Source of the DNA: Dietzia lutea
Lineage (GTDB): Bacteria; Actinomycetota; Actinomycetes; Mycobacteriales; Mycobacteriaceae
DNA: 64,000 nt
Direction of reading: 5' to 3'
NCBI RefSeq assembly: GCF_003096075.1
Contig: NZ_CP015449.1
Span: 62,001-126,000 of the forward strand
The notes under the pieces were generated by a model, which saw nothing but the letters and a program-made list of their open reading frames with translations, had not been told where the DNA came from and ran no database searches. Position 1 is the stretch's first letter, and each line of letters opens with the position of its first letter. The position numbers and the translations under genes are program-made. Of this stretch, positions 36,211-44,776 are shown in pieces.

Positions 36211-36860
36211 GTGGTTCTCCCAGGATCGGCCGCGGGGTCCACCGCGGGGTCGGGGCGGCCGTACACCGTGCGGACCCACATGTCCGCGGCGACGGTGAGC
36301 AGCGGTTCCCGCGTGCGGCCCGGGTCGTAGGCCAGCTGCTCGAGGACGGTCTCGTTGATGTGGATGAGCCCCACGGCGAGCGCGTCGGCGTCGACGCCCT
36401 CCGGGGCCCGGCCGGCCGCGCGCTCGGCGCGGAGGAACTCGGCGATCTGCACGGCGAGCGCCCGGCGGCCGTCGTCCCACAGGTCACGGGTCTGGGCGTG
36501 CTTGCTGCGCGCGGTGAGCAGGGCCCGGTAGATATGTGCCTTGTCGAGAACGCGGTCGGTCAGCCGCTCGAGCGCGGCCGTGACCCGGGTGCGGAAATCC
36601 CCCTCGCCGCGCACCGCGGTCTCCACGGCGGCGTGGGCCTCGTCCTGCACCATCGCCAGCAGCACGCCCACCGCGGCGGCCTTGGAGTCGAAGTAGAAGT
36701 AGAACGCCGACCGGGTGATGCCGGCGGACTCGGTGAGGTCGGCCACCGAGATGTCGTCCAGCGCGGTGGTCTTGAGGCGGTCGTCGAGCGCGGCGAGCAG
36801 GGCCTCGCGCCGCCGGTCGCCTCGTGGGGAGGTGGTGCCGGACGGCGCCGCGGGTGTCAT
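36207..36860 (-). CDS. TetR-family transcriptional regulator
   Basis: A 217-residue repressor with an N-terminal TetR helix-turn-helix at about residues 15-62 (DISVADLTESAGITRSAFYFYFDSK). The C-terminal domain resembles the EthR-type regulators that accompany flavin monooxygenases such as EthA. It overlaps the FMO and hydrolase genes by 4 bp on each side. The 16-bp palindrome at 38311-38326, upstream of the operon, is a likely operator. Confidence 0.87.
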   Translation of the reverse strand: MTPAAPSGTTSPRGDRRREALLAALDDRLKTTALDDISVADLTESAGITRSAFYFYFDSKAAAVGVLLAMVQDEAHAAVETAVRGEGDFRTRVTAALERLTDRVLDKAHIYRALLTARSKHAQTRDLWDDGRRALAVQIAEFLRAERAAGRAPEGVDADALAVGLIHINETVLEQLAYDPGRTREPLLTVAADMWVRTVYGRPDPAVDPAADPGRTT

Positions 36861-38230
36861 GTCGTCACCTTGGGCCGGAGGGCGGGGCCGTGGGCGCGGG
36901 CGCGGTCGAGTCCTCGGGGTATCTCACGGGTACGCATGTCGTGTTCATACAGGAAGTAGTCGACCTGCTGCTGGTGCCGGGGCGTGTCGAGCATGTGGCC
37001 GATGTACTTCTTCTCGTCCTCCACGATCACCTGCTTCATCTCCTCGACCGGCGGGGTGCGGTAGAGGCCGGCCGCCCACGCGGCCACGAGCCGGGCCTGC
37101 GCCTCGACGAACGGGAAGAGGGTGGGCGTGGCCTGGGCGAACCCGACGAAGGCCAGATCCTCGACGCCCGGGGTGAACATGCGCTTGTACAGCGGCACGT
37201 GGTTGTGCTCGTCGGCGCTGAGGAAGTCCCGGTCGAAGAACGGGAACGTGGTGTTGTAGCCCGTGGCCTGGATGATGACGTCGAACTCGGCGCTGGTGCC
37301 GTCGGCGAAGTGCACGGTCCGGCCGTCGAGGCGCTCGATGTCGCCCTTGGCGGTGACATCGCCCGAGCCCAGGCGCAGCGGCAGCTCGACCGATTGCGTG
37401 GGGTGGGCCTCGAAGAACTTGTGGTTGGGCTTGGGCAGCCCGTACGACTCCGGGCGCCCGGCTGACATCGGCTGCATCGTCTGGATGACCTTGCGCTGCC
37501 ACGAGTACGGCAGGTACGGAAACGTCGCGAAGTACTTGTCGGCCGGCTTGCCCGCGATGTACTTGGGTACGATCCACGCGCTCGACCGGGTGGAGAGCGT
37601 GACCTCGTTGCGCATCACCTTGGACGAGAGCTCCACCGCGATGTCGGCGGCGCTGTTGCCCAGGCCCACCACGAGGATCTTCTTGTCCATGAGGTGCAGC
37701 GGCGTCCACGGGTCGATGTAGGCGTGGGAGTGGATCATCTCGCCGGTGAACTCGCCGGGGAAGTCGGCGAACCGTGGGTCCCAGTGGTGCCCGTTGCCCA
37801 CTACGAGGGCGTCGAACAGGTGCGACTCCGTGGGGCCCGTGCCGTCCGCGCCCGCGGTGGTGAGCTCCCAGCCGCCCTCCGGCAACCGCTCGGCGTGCAT
37901 GACGCGGGTCTCGAACTCGATCGATCCGAGCAGGTCGAAGGCCTCCGCGTAGTCGTCGAGGTACTGCTTGATCTGCGAGTGGTGGGGGAAGTCCGGGAAC
38001 TCCTCCGGCATGGGGAAGTCGCGGAAGCTCAGCTGATGCTTGGAGGTGTCGATGTGCAGCGAGCGGTACGCGCTCGAGCTGCCGTTGGGGTTGTCGAACG
38101 CCCAGTTGCCGCCGATCCGGTCCGACGCCTCGAAGCACACCACGTCAATCCCGTAGTCGCGCAACATCTTCACGGTGGTCAGGCCGCTGATGCCCGCGCC
38201 GATCACGGCGATCCTGCAGGTCGAAGTCAT
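36857..38230 (-). CDS. flavin-containing monooxygenase (FMO-like)
   Basis: A 457-residue FAD/NADPH monooxygenase. It has GAGISGL for FAD near residue 10, GNWAFDN, the FMO fingerprint-like FTGEMIHSHAYIDP near 160, a second Rossmann motif VVGLGNSAADIAVEL and the ATGYNTTFPF motif. The group oxygenates heteroatoms or carbonyls; class B FMO rather than a Baeyer-Villiger enzyme is favoured by the fingerprint. The ATG at 38230 has AAGGGG upstream. It is the first gene of an operon with a TetR regulator and a hydrolase. Confidence 0.87.
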   Translation of the reverse strand: MTSTCRIAVIGAGISGLTTVKMLRDYGIDVVCFEASDRIGGNWAFDNPNGSSSAYRSLHIDTSKHQLSFRDFPMPEEFPDFPHHSQIKQYLDDYAEAFDLLGSIEFETRVMHAERLPEGGWELTTAGADGTGPTESHLFDALVVGNGHHWDPRFADFPGEFTGEMIHSHAYIDPWTPLHLMDKKILVVGLGNSAADIAVELSSKVMRNEVTLSTRSSAWIVPKYIAGKPADKYFATFPYLPYSWQRKVIQTMQPMSAGRPESYGLPKPNHKFFEAHPTQSVELPLRLGSGDVTAKGDIERLDGRTVHFADGTSAEFDVIIQATGYNTTFPFFDRDFLSADEHNHVPLYKRMFTPGVEDLAFVGFAQATPTLFPFVEAQARLVAAWAAGLYRTPPVEEMKQVIVEDEKKYIGHMLDTPRHQQQVDYFLYEHDMRTREIPRGLDRARAHGPALRPKVTT

Positions 38231-38310
38231 ACGAACCCCTTCGGCGCGGTCCTCGGCGAGGCACACTCACCAGGACAGAGAGCTATGGCGCGCATCACAC
38301 TATGGTCCGT

Positions 38311-38326
38311 GTTGACGACCGTCAAC
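38311..38326. promoter_or_regulatory. candidate TetR operator
   Basis: Palindrome GTTGACG-AC-CGTCAAC lies in the 158-bp divergent region between the FMO operon (-) and the SDR genes (+), 81 bp from the FMO start and 63 bp from the SDR start. Likely bound by the operon's own TetR protein. Confidence 0.55.
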
Positions 38327-38388
38327 GGCTTCCTCTGCCGGGGTGTCGCGCACGGTCGACGCCCCCCGTAGACCCGAGGGGAGGCCGC

Positions 38389-39219
38389 ATGGCCGATGAC
38401 GATGCGCAGGTCCGCGCCGCGGGCGGCGACGTGGCCACCGGCCGTGGGGAAGTGACCGGCCCCGCGCGCGCGGCGGTCGTCGTGGGCGGCGCCTCGGGCA
38501 TCGGGTGGGCGACCGCCCGCGCCCTCGCGGCGGCCGGGTGGCGGGTGACGATCGCCGATCTCGACGCCGACCTCGCCGCGGCGCGTGCCGCCGAGCTCCC
38601 GCCCGCGGCCGGCCACGCGCACGAGGGCCGCCGCGTCGACGTGACCGAGGAGCCCTCGGTCGAGGCGCTGTTCGCCGACACCGCGCCGGACCTCGTGGTC
38701 ACGACGGCGGGCGTGAGCACGCTCGGCCTGGTCACCGACCACGACACCGACGAGTTCCGCCGCGTCGTCGACGTGTGCCTGACGGGCGCGTTCCTCGTGC
38801 TCAAGCACGGCGGGCGGGCGGTCCGCGACGGCGGCGCGATGGTCGCGATCGCCTCTCTCAACGCCCGCCAGCCCGGGCGTGGGATGGCGGCGTACTGCGC
38901 GGCCAAGGCGGGCCTGGTGATGCTCGCGCAGGTCGCGGCGCTCGAGCTCGGCGAGCGCGGCGTGCGGGTCAACACCGTCTCACCGGGCTTCCTTGTCACT
39001 CCGCTCACCGAGCCGGTGCTGCAGATCCCGGGTCTGGCCGAGGAGTACGCGGAGAACGCCGCGATCGCCCACCGCGGGACGGCCGAGGACGTCGCGCGCG
39101 CGGTGCTGCACCTCGCCGACGCGGAGTGGATGACGGGCGAGGACGTGGCGATCGACGGCGGCGCCCAGCTGCGCCGCTACCCGGACGTCCTCGGCCTGGC
39201 GACCAGGGCCTTCTCGTGA
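38389..39219 (+). CDS. short-chain dehydrogenase/reductase
   Basis: A 276-residue SDR with the cofactor loop VVGGASGIGWATA near residue 27, TTAGVS for the conserved Asn-Ala-Gly position (Asn replaced by Thr), a catalytic Tyr in AAYCAAKAGLVML and the C-terminal IDGGAQL. GAGGGGAGG lies before the ATG. It begins a divergent unit next to the TetR-regulated FMO operon and is followed 11 bp later by a second SDR. Confidence 0.83.
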   Translation: MADDDAQVRAAGGDVATGRGEVTGPARAAVVVGGASGIGWATARALAAAGWRVTIADLDADLAAARAAELPPAAGHAHEGRRVDVTEEPSVEALFADTAPDLVVTTAGVSTLGLVTDHDTDEFRRVVDVCLTGAFLVLKHGGRAVRDGGAMVAIASLNARQPGRGMAAYCAAKAGLVMLAQVAALELGERGVRVNTVSPGFLVTPLTEPVLQIPGLAEEYAENAAIAHRGTAEDVARAVLHLADAEWMTGEDVAIDGGAQLRRYPDVLGLATRAFS

Positions 39220-39229
39220 GGGCGGTGAC

Positions 39230-40096
39230 GTGACCGCGGTCCGCACGCCGAGCCCGGCCGGCGCGACCGCGATCGTCACCGGCGGCGGCTCGGGGATCGG
39301 CGCGGCACTGGTCCGCGCGCTCGTCGCCGCGGGCGCGCACGTGGTGGTGGCCGACCTCGACCTCGCCGCCGCGCGCCGGGTCGCCGAGGAGGTGACGACG
39401 ACGAGGTCCGCCCGGGCTGGCGCTCCCGCAGTGGCCGGGACCGCGGAGCCTGCACGCCTCGACGTCACCGACGCCGACGCGGTCTCCGCCCTGGTCGGGC
39501 AGGTCATCTCCTCCCGCGGCGGGTTGGACATGATGTTCGCGAACGCCGGCATCACGTGGGGCGGGGACACGGAGCTGCTGAGCCTCGACCAGTGGAACGC
39601 GATCATCGACGTCAACGTCCGCGGGGTCGTCCATTGCGTGCACGCGGCGTACCCGCACATGATCGTCCGCGGCTCCGGGGCGCTCGTGCTCACCGCGTCC
39701 ATGGGCGGCCTTTGCCCGGCGGGCCTCATCACCAGCTACGCGATGACCAAGCACGCGGTGGTCGGACTGGGCCTGTCGCTGCGGGCGGAGGCGGCCGATC
39801 GCGGCGTCGGGGTGACGGTGGTGTGTCCGGCGGCCGTGGACACGGCGATCCTCGACAAGGGCCAGCTCGACGGCTTCGACGGGCGGCGGTTCTACCTCGA
39901 CGGGCAGGGCGTGCGGCGGCCGCTCGACCCCGACCGGTTGGCGGCGTCGGTGCTCGCGGGAGTGGCCCGCAACCGCGCTCTCGTCGTCGAACCCGTCCGC
40001 GCCCGCGCCACGTGGCGCCTCCAGCGTCTCGCCCCGGGCCTCATGGACCGGATGATCGCCCGCTACGTTCGGGCCTCCCGCGCCGGCGCGCGGTAG
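39230..40096 (+). CDS. short-chain dehydrogenase/reductase
   Basis: A 288-residue SDR with GTG start 11 bp after the preceding SDR. Motifs are VTGGGSGIGAALV near residue 15, FANAGITWGG, catalytic SYAMTKHAVVGLGLS and the substrate-side VCPAAVDT. The C-terminal extension with RATWRLQRLAPGLMDRM is typical of SDRs linked to lipid or steroid metabolism. Tandem SDRs with an FMO suggest stepwise oxidation of an alcohol or ketone, an inference from context. Confidence 0.83.
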   Translation: MTAVRTPSPAGATAIVTGGGSGIGAALVRALVAAGAHVVVADLDLAAARRVAEEVTTTRSARAGAPAVAGTAEPARLDVTDADAVSALVGQVISSRGGLDMMFANAGITWGGDTELLSLDQWNAIIDVNVRGVVHCVHAAYPHMIVRGSGALVLTASMGGLCPAGLITSYAMTKHAVVGLGLSLRAEAADRGVGVTVVCPAAVDTAILDKGQLDGFDGRRFYLDGQGVRRPLDPDRLAASVLAGVARNRALVVEPVRARATWRLQRLAPGLMDRMIARYVRASRAGAR

Positions 40097-40140
40097 GCGG
40101 CCCCCGCACCGCTAGGTGACGGATCAACTATGCTGGGCGC

Positions 40141-41244
40141 ATGAGCACCGCAGCCCCCGGACCACAGCCCCGCGTCGCCTTCGGCCTCGACACCTTCGGC
40201 GACACCACCGTCGACTCCGGCGGCCGGCCCGTCCACCACGCGCAGGTACTGCGCGACGTCGTGGAGCAGGCCGTCCTCGCCGATCAGGTGGGCGTCGACG
40301 CGATCGGCGTCGGCGAGCACCACCGCCCCGACTTCGCGGTCTCCGCCCCCGACGTGGTCCTGGCCGGCATCGCCACGCGCACCGAGCGCATCACCCTCGG
40401 CTCGGCGGTCACCGTCCTGTCCAGCGACGACCCGATCCGCGTCTTCCAGCGCTTCGCCACGATCGACGCCCTGTCCAACGGCCGCGCGGAGGTCGTGCTG
40501 GGCCGCGGCTCGTTCACCGAGTCGTTCCCGCTGTTCGGCTTCGACCTGTCCCAGTACGAGCAGCTGTTCAGCGAGAAGCTGGACCTGTTCGCGGCGCTGC
40601 TGCCCGAGGGGCCGGTGACGTGGTCGGGCGAGCTGCGGCCGCCGCTCGTCGACCAGCACGTCTACCCCAAGACGGAGAACGGGCTGAGCGCCTGGATCGC
40701 GGTGGGTGGCAGCCCCGAGTCCGTGGTCCGCGCGGCCCGCTACCGGATGCCGCTCATGCTGGCGATCATCGGCGGGCCCGCCGGCCGGTTCGCGCCGTTC
40801 GCCGACCTGTACCGCGAGGCCAACGCCCAGCTCGCCGGGGCCGATGCGCCGCGCCTGCCGGTCGCCGTGCACTCGCCCGGCTTCGTCGCCGAGACCGACG
40901 CGAAGGCGGCCGAACTGTCGGTCCGGCACTGGCTGGTCAACCGCAACCAGATCGGCCGCGAGCGCGGCTGGGGCGACGCGACCGAGGCCGACTTCCACCG
41001 CGAGGTCCGCTCGGGCGCCATGTACGTCGGCTCGCCGGAGACGGTCGCGCAGAAGATCGCCACCACGGTCCGCACGCTGGGCCTGGACCGCTTCGACCTC
41101 AAGTACGCCAGCGGCCCCACCCCGCACGAGGACCTCATGACCTGCATCGACCTGTACGGCCGCAAGGTCATCCCGCGCGTGCGGGAGCTGCTCGCCGAGG
41201 CGGGGTACACGCCGGGTGTGCCGCAGACGGTCTCGCGTCTGTGA
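40141..41244 (+). CDS. luciferase-like (LLM class) flavin-dependent oxidoreductase
   Basis: A 367-residue LLM monooxygenase-like protein with DTFGDTTVDSGG, GEHHRPDFAVSAPDVVLAGIA and GRGSFTESFPLFGFDLSQYE, features of the bacterial-luciferase-like group that uses FMNH2. It is the third such enzyme in the window. Monocistronic by spacing; substrate unknown. Confidence 0.82.
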   Translation: MSTAAPGPQPRVAFGLDTFGDTTVDSGGRPVHHAQVLRDVVEQAVLADQVGVDAIGVGEHHRPDFAVSAPDVVLAGIATRTERITLGSAVTVLSSDDPIRVFQRFATIDALSNGRAEVVLGRGSFTESFPLFGFDLSQYEQLFSEKLDLFAALLPEGPVTWSGELRPPLVDQHVYPKTENGLSAWIAVGGSPESVVRAARYRMPLMLAIIGGPAGRFAPFADLYREANAQLAGADAPRLPVAVHSPGFVAETDAKAAELSVRHWLVNRNQIGRERGWGDATEADFHREVRSGAMYVGSPETVAQKIATTVRTLGLDRFDLKYASGPTPHEDLMTCIDLYGRKVIPRVRELLAEAGYTPGVPQTVSRL

Positions 41245-41320
41245 CACGACGTCTGTGACGTAGCTTTCGTCCGGCGTCCGGAATCTGCGCGATCCGGCGC
41301 GGCGGGTTTACGGTGATGCC

Positions 41321-41752
41321 ATGTTGTTCGCTTTCTCCGTCGCCCCCACGTCCACCGCGGACGCGTCGGCGTCCATGAGCAGGGCGGTCGCCGAGGCGGT
41401 CCGGGTGGTCCGCGAGTCCGGCCTGCCGCACGAGACGACCTCGATGTTCACGACCATCGAGGGCGAGTGGGACGAGGTCATGCCCGTCATCCGCGCCGCG
41501 ACCGACGCCGTGCTGGCCGTGTCGCCGCGGGTGTCGCTGGTGCTCAAGGCGGATCTGCGGCCGGGCCGCTCCGGTGAGCTGCGCGGGAAGGTGGACCGGG
41601 TCGAGCGTCACCTCGCGGGTGGAGACGGTGCGGCCGGCGGCGGGGACGGTGCGGCCGGCGGCGGCGCCGTGACCGGTGGGGGCGCCGTGTCCCGCAGGGG
41701 CGCCGCGTCCGGCGGGGGAGTGTCCGACGACGACGGGGAGTTCCGCTCGTGA
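41321..41752 (+). CDS. thiamine-binding-fold protein (MTH1187/DUF77 family)
   Basis: A 143-residue protein whose first 90 residues match the MTH1187/YkoF-like fold (MLFAFSVAPTS, then HETTSMFTTIEGEWDEVMPVI and SLVLKADLRPG), a ferredoxin-like domain that binds thiamine or related molecules. The last 45 residues are Gly/Ala-rich low complexity from a GGTGCGGCCGGCGGC-type repeat. It overlaps the next gene by GTGA. Confidence 0.75.
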   Translation: MLFAFSVAPTSTADASASMSRAVAEAVRVVRESGLPHETTSMFTTIEGEWDEVMPVIRAATDAVLAVSPRVSLVLKADLRPGRSGELRGKVDRVERHLAGGDGAAGGGDGAAGGGAVTGGGAVSRRGAASGGGVSDDDGEFRS

Positions 41753-42177
41753 CCTCACCCCGCCCGTTGGATCCGACGGCGGAGCCGGCTGACAGGGTGT
41801 TCGAGCACCTGAGCCGTCCGCGGGGTGGGGCGATGATCGCGTACGTGGTCGCCACCGCGGCCGGCGGCGTCGGAGCGCTGGTGATCGCGGTGGTCCTGCT
41901 GCTGTCGGGGTCGGCGAGCGCGGTGGACGTGCTGCTGTGGGCCGCGATGGCGGTGCTGCTGCTGGGCGCGGCCGCGCACCGCTGGTGGTTGGGCGGGCGC
42001 AACGAGGAGCGCTCGCGTCGTATCGCCGCGGCCATCCGGCCCGAGCAGGTCGCCGCCGCGATCCGGGGATCGTCGGGCGAGATCGACGCCGTGCGTCGCC
42101 TACGCGTCTCCCACCCGGGCCTCGGGCTGCGGCACGCGTACGACCTGTACCAGCACTACGCGCGCGAGCACCGCTGA
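41749..42177 (+). CDS. small two-helix membrane protein, function unknown
   Basis: A 142-residue protein with two adjacent transmembrane helices (about residues 29-51 and 56-76) and a charged C-terminal helical region. The GTG start overlaps the stop of the thiamine-binding-fold gene, so the two are coupled. I do not recognise the family. Confidence 0.62.
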   Translation: MTSPRPLDPTAEPADRVFEHLSRPRGGAMIAYVVATAAGGVGALVIAVVLLLSGSASAVDVLLWAAMAVLLLGAAAHRWWLGGRNEERSRRIAAAIRPEQVAAAIRGSSGEIDAVRRLRVSHPGLGLRHAYDLYQHYAREHR

Positions 42178-42236
42178 CCGCTCAGGGCCCACCGCCGGCC
42201 GGCCGGCGCGCACGGCCTGAGCAGCGCTGGCTCCGT

Positions 42237-43322
42237 TTAGCAGCCCCCGGCCCCGCCGAGCGCCCCGGCGACGAGCGCGTGCGTCCGCCCGTCGACGACC
42301 ATCCCGCCGTGCGAGTTCGGCCCGCCACCGCACGCGTCCTCGGTGACCACCCAGCGCACGCCCGGGCCGGGCACGAAGCTGCGCTCGGGCGGCAGCAGGT
42401 GGTCGCCGCGCGTGGCGATGAGCGTGTAGCCCACGCCGGGCAGGAACGGGGTGCGGTCGAGGCCGTACCAGGCGGTGATCATGGGGCTGCCCGGTGACAG
42501 CTCGGCCAGTCCCCGCAGGTTGGCGGCCCACAGACCGAGGCCGGCGATCTCGCGCGGCAGCTGATGAGGGATCAGCCCGCTGTTGTCGGCGCCCCAGTAG
42601 CCGCCCACCGAGACGACGTTCGCCACGGCGCCGGGCCGCAGCACCTTGGTGGTGTAGCCGGCGATCGCGGCGCCCTGCGAGTAGCCCACGAGGTCGACCT
42701 GTGGCGCCCCGGTCACGGCCCGGACGTGGTCGATCACCCCGGCCAGCTGCGGGCCCGCCGCGGCGACGATCGAGTCGAGGCCGCCGCGGGCCGGGTTGTC
42801 GGCGTAGGCGCCGAGGGTCGGGGCGACCACGCAGAATCCCTGCCGGCGCAGCGGCTCGCCGAGCCGCGGCAGGGTGTTGGCGCCGTTGTCGAAGGTGCCG
42901 TGCACGAGGATCACGGGGCGCGGCCGAGCGGGAGTCGGCCGGCATGTCACGGGCGCGTCGACCGCGGCGGGCGGCCCGGGGGCGCCGATCGGCCCGTTGA
43001 TGCCGTTGAGGGCCTCGGTGACGTACGGCCCCAGCTCCCCGGCGGGGTCGAGGTCGCGCAGCTGATCGGCGAGCGGGCCGAGTTGTCCCGCCAGGGGACC
43101 GAGCTGACCAGCCAGGGGGCCGAGCTGGTCGAGCGGGGACTGCGCGTGCGCCCGCGGCGCAAGGTCGCCAGCGGCCTGCGCCGACCCCACCGCGGCGGCG
43201 AGCGGGATCGCCAGCGGGAGGGCGGCCAGCGCCCCGGCCAGTCGCGACCGCGCTGATCGGCGTGTGGATCCGCGCGCGGGGCGGCGGCCGGGGGAGCGTG
43301 CGGGTGTGCGAGAACCGAGCAT
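42237..43322 (-). CDS. secreted lipase/esterase (class 2 lipase-like, EstB type)
   Basis: A 361-residue exported alpha/beta hydrolase. An Arg-rich n-region and hydrophobic core (residues 27-50) form a signal peptide. A short repeat LGPLAGQ/LGPLADQ occurs three times at about 67-88. The catalytic part has ILVHGTFDNGANT (oxyanion), GYSQGA near residue 203 as the nucleophile elbow, and SHGGM near the C-terminus for the His. Cysteines (CRPTP, GFCVV, DACGGG) could form disulfides. It is monocistronic; the substrate is likely an extracellular ester. Confidence 0.82.
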   Translation of the reverse strand: MLGSRTPARSPGRRPARGSTRRSARSRLAGALAALPLAIPLAAAVGSAQAAGDLAPRAHAQSPLDQLGPLAGQLGPLAGQLGPLADQLRDLDPAGELGPYVTEALNGINGPIGAPGPPAAVDAPVTCRPTPARPRPVILVHGTFDNGANTLPRLGEPLRRQGFCVVAPTLGAYADNPARGGLDSIVAAAGPQLAGVIDHVRAVTGAPQVDLVGYSQGAAIAGYTTKVLRPGAVANVVSVGGYWGADNSGLIPHQLPREIAGLGLWAANLRGLAELSPGSPMITAWYGLDRTPFLPGVGYTLIATRGDHLLPPERSFVPGPGVRWVVTEDACGGGPNSHGGMVVDGRTHALVAGALGGAGGC

Positions 43323-43505
43323 GGAATCTCCCCCGGGACGCGGGCGGTGAGCACCAGTATGCGAGCCCCGCGCCGGATTGGGAACACAATGACCTCACGA
43401 ATCCGCGGCGCCGAGCGACTGCTCATCGAAACGCGCCACCCGCGCAGCCGGCCGAGGGCGGGGCGCGCGGGACGGCGATCACCGACAAGGGCAGGATCTA
43501 CACCC

Positions 43506-44099
43506 ATGAGGGCAGCGTTCGACGCCGCGGTCGACCGACACGGGGCCACCGTGCTGCGGATCTGCCGCGCGGTTCTGGGCCCCGGCCCGGACGCCGACGA
43601 CGCGTGGTCGGAGACGTTCCTGTCCGCGCTGCGGGCGTGGCCGGAGCTGCCCGAGGACACCGATGTCGAGGCGTGGCTCGTCCGCGTCGCGCACCGCCGC
43701 GCGGTCGACGTGGTCCGCCGCGCGTCCCGTGCCGCGGTCCCGACCGGCGCCGCCGACGACATCGCCGTGCTCGACGCGCGCGCACCGGGACCGGGCGGGG
43801 TGCGCGCGGGTGGCTCGGGTGGAGCCCCCGGAGTCGACGACGACGAGGTCGACCCCCGAATCTGGGACGCGGTCGCCGCCCTGCCGACCAGGCAGCGCCT
43901 CTGTGTGGCGTACCGGTACCTGGGCGGTCTCCGCTACGCCGAGATCGCCGAGCTCACGGGCGGCACCGAGGCGGCGGCCCGGCGTGCGGCCGCCGACGGG
44001 ATCGCCGCCCTTCGCGGGACACTCATCCAGACCCAGATCCAGACCCAGACCCGGGCACAGTCGCAGTCCCCACCGCAGTCTCAGGAGGTCGCGCCATGA
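43506..44099 (+). CDS. ECF-like RNA polymerase sigma factor
   Basis: A 197-residue sigma70-family protein: region 2 at about 1-75 (DDAWSETFLSALRAWPEL, then WLVRVAHRRAVD) and region 4 at about 115-170 with LPTRQRLCVAYRYLGGLRYAEIAELTGG. The C-terminal tail is a Gln/Thr repeat (IQTQIQTQTRAQSQS). No anti-sigma factor gene follows; instead it overlaps an O6-alkylguanine-DNA methyltransferase gene by 4 bp (ATGA), so it may be part of an alkylation-response unit. Confidence 0.82.
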   Translation: MRAAFDAAVDRHGATVLRICRAVLGPGPDADDAWSETFLSALRAWPELPEDTDVEAWLVRVAHRRAVDVVRRASRAAVPTGAADDIAVLDARAPGPGGVRAGGSGGAPGVDDDEVDPRIWDAVAALPTRQRLCVAYRYLGGLRYAEIAELTGGTEAAARRAAADGIAALRGTLIQTQIQTQTRAQSQSPPQSQEVAP

Positions 44100-44776
44100 C
44101 CGAACACGACATGATCGAGCACGACGCGCCCGGCCGGTCCCCGCTCGACGGCTCCCTGCCCGATGGGTCAGGGGGCGGCGACACGGTCGACGCCCTGCGG
44201 GCCGCGCCCGCCGACACCGGCCGGCTCCGCGACCGCCTCGCCCGCGACGCCGAGCGCGAGGGCCTGGCCGACGTCGTCTACCGGACCGTCGACTCGCCCA
44301 TCGGGGGCCTGCTCCTGGCCGCGACCCCGGTCGGCCTGGCGTACGTGGCGTTCGAGGTGGAAGACGCCGACGCGGTGATCGCGACCCTCGCCACCCGCAT
44401 CGGCCCCCGCGTCCTGCGGGCGGATGGAGACTCGCCGGTCCTCGACGCGGCCGCCGCGCAGATCGGGCAGTACCTCGCCGGCGACCGCCGCGACTTCGAC
44501 CTGCCCCTCGACACCCGCCTCGCGACGGGCTTCCGGGGCGAGGTCCAGCAGCACCTGGCCCGCGTGGGCTACGGCCGCACCGCGACCTACCGGGAGATCG
44601 CCGCCGCCCTCGACCGGCCCGGCGCGGTCCGCGCGGTGGGCACGGCCTGCGCCACGAACCCGCTCCCGCTGGTGTGGCCGTGTCACCGGATCCTGCGCTC
44701 GGACGGTGGGCTCGGCGGGTACCGCGGCGGGCTCGCGGCGAAGCAGCGGCTCCTCGCGATGGAATCGGCGGCGTGA
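44096..44776 (+). CDS. ogt: methylated-DNA--protein-cysteine S-methyltransferase
   Basis: A 226-residue DNA repair protein that transfers alkyl groups from O6-alkylguanine to its own cysteine. The active site PCHRIL is at residue about 199, preceded by VGTACATNPLPLVW; the helix-turn-helix arginine-finger region YGRTATYREIAAALDRPGAVRAVG is intact. The first 50 residues are an extra acidic segment with DALRAAPADTGRLRDRLARDA, often seen in MGMTs paired with a sigma factor gene. Coupled to genes on both sides. Confidence 0.92.
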   Translation: MTEHDMIEHDAPGRSPLDGSLPDGSGGGDTVDALRAAPADTGRLRDRLARDAEREGLADVVYRTVDSPIGGLLLAATPVGLAYVAFEVEDADAVIATLATRIGPRVLRADGDSPVLDAAAAQIGQYLAGDRRDFDLPLDTRLATGFRGEVQQHLARVGYGRTATYREIAAALDRPGAVRAVGTACATNPLPLVWPCHRILRSDGGLGGYRGGLAAKQRLLAMESAA

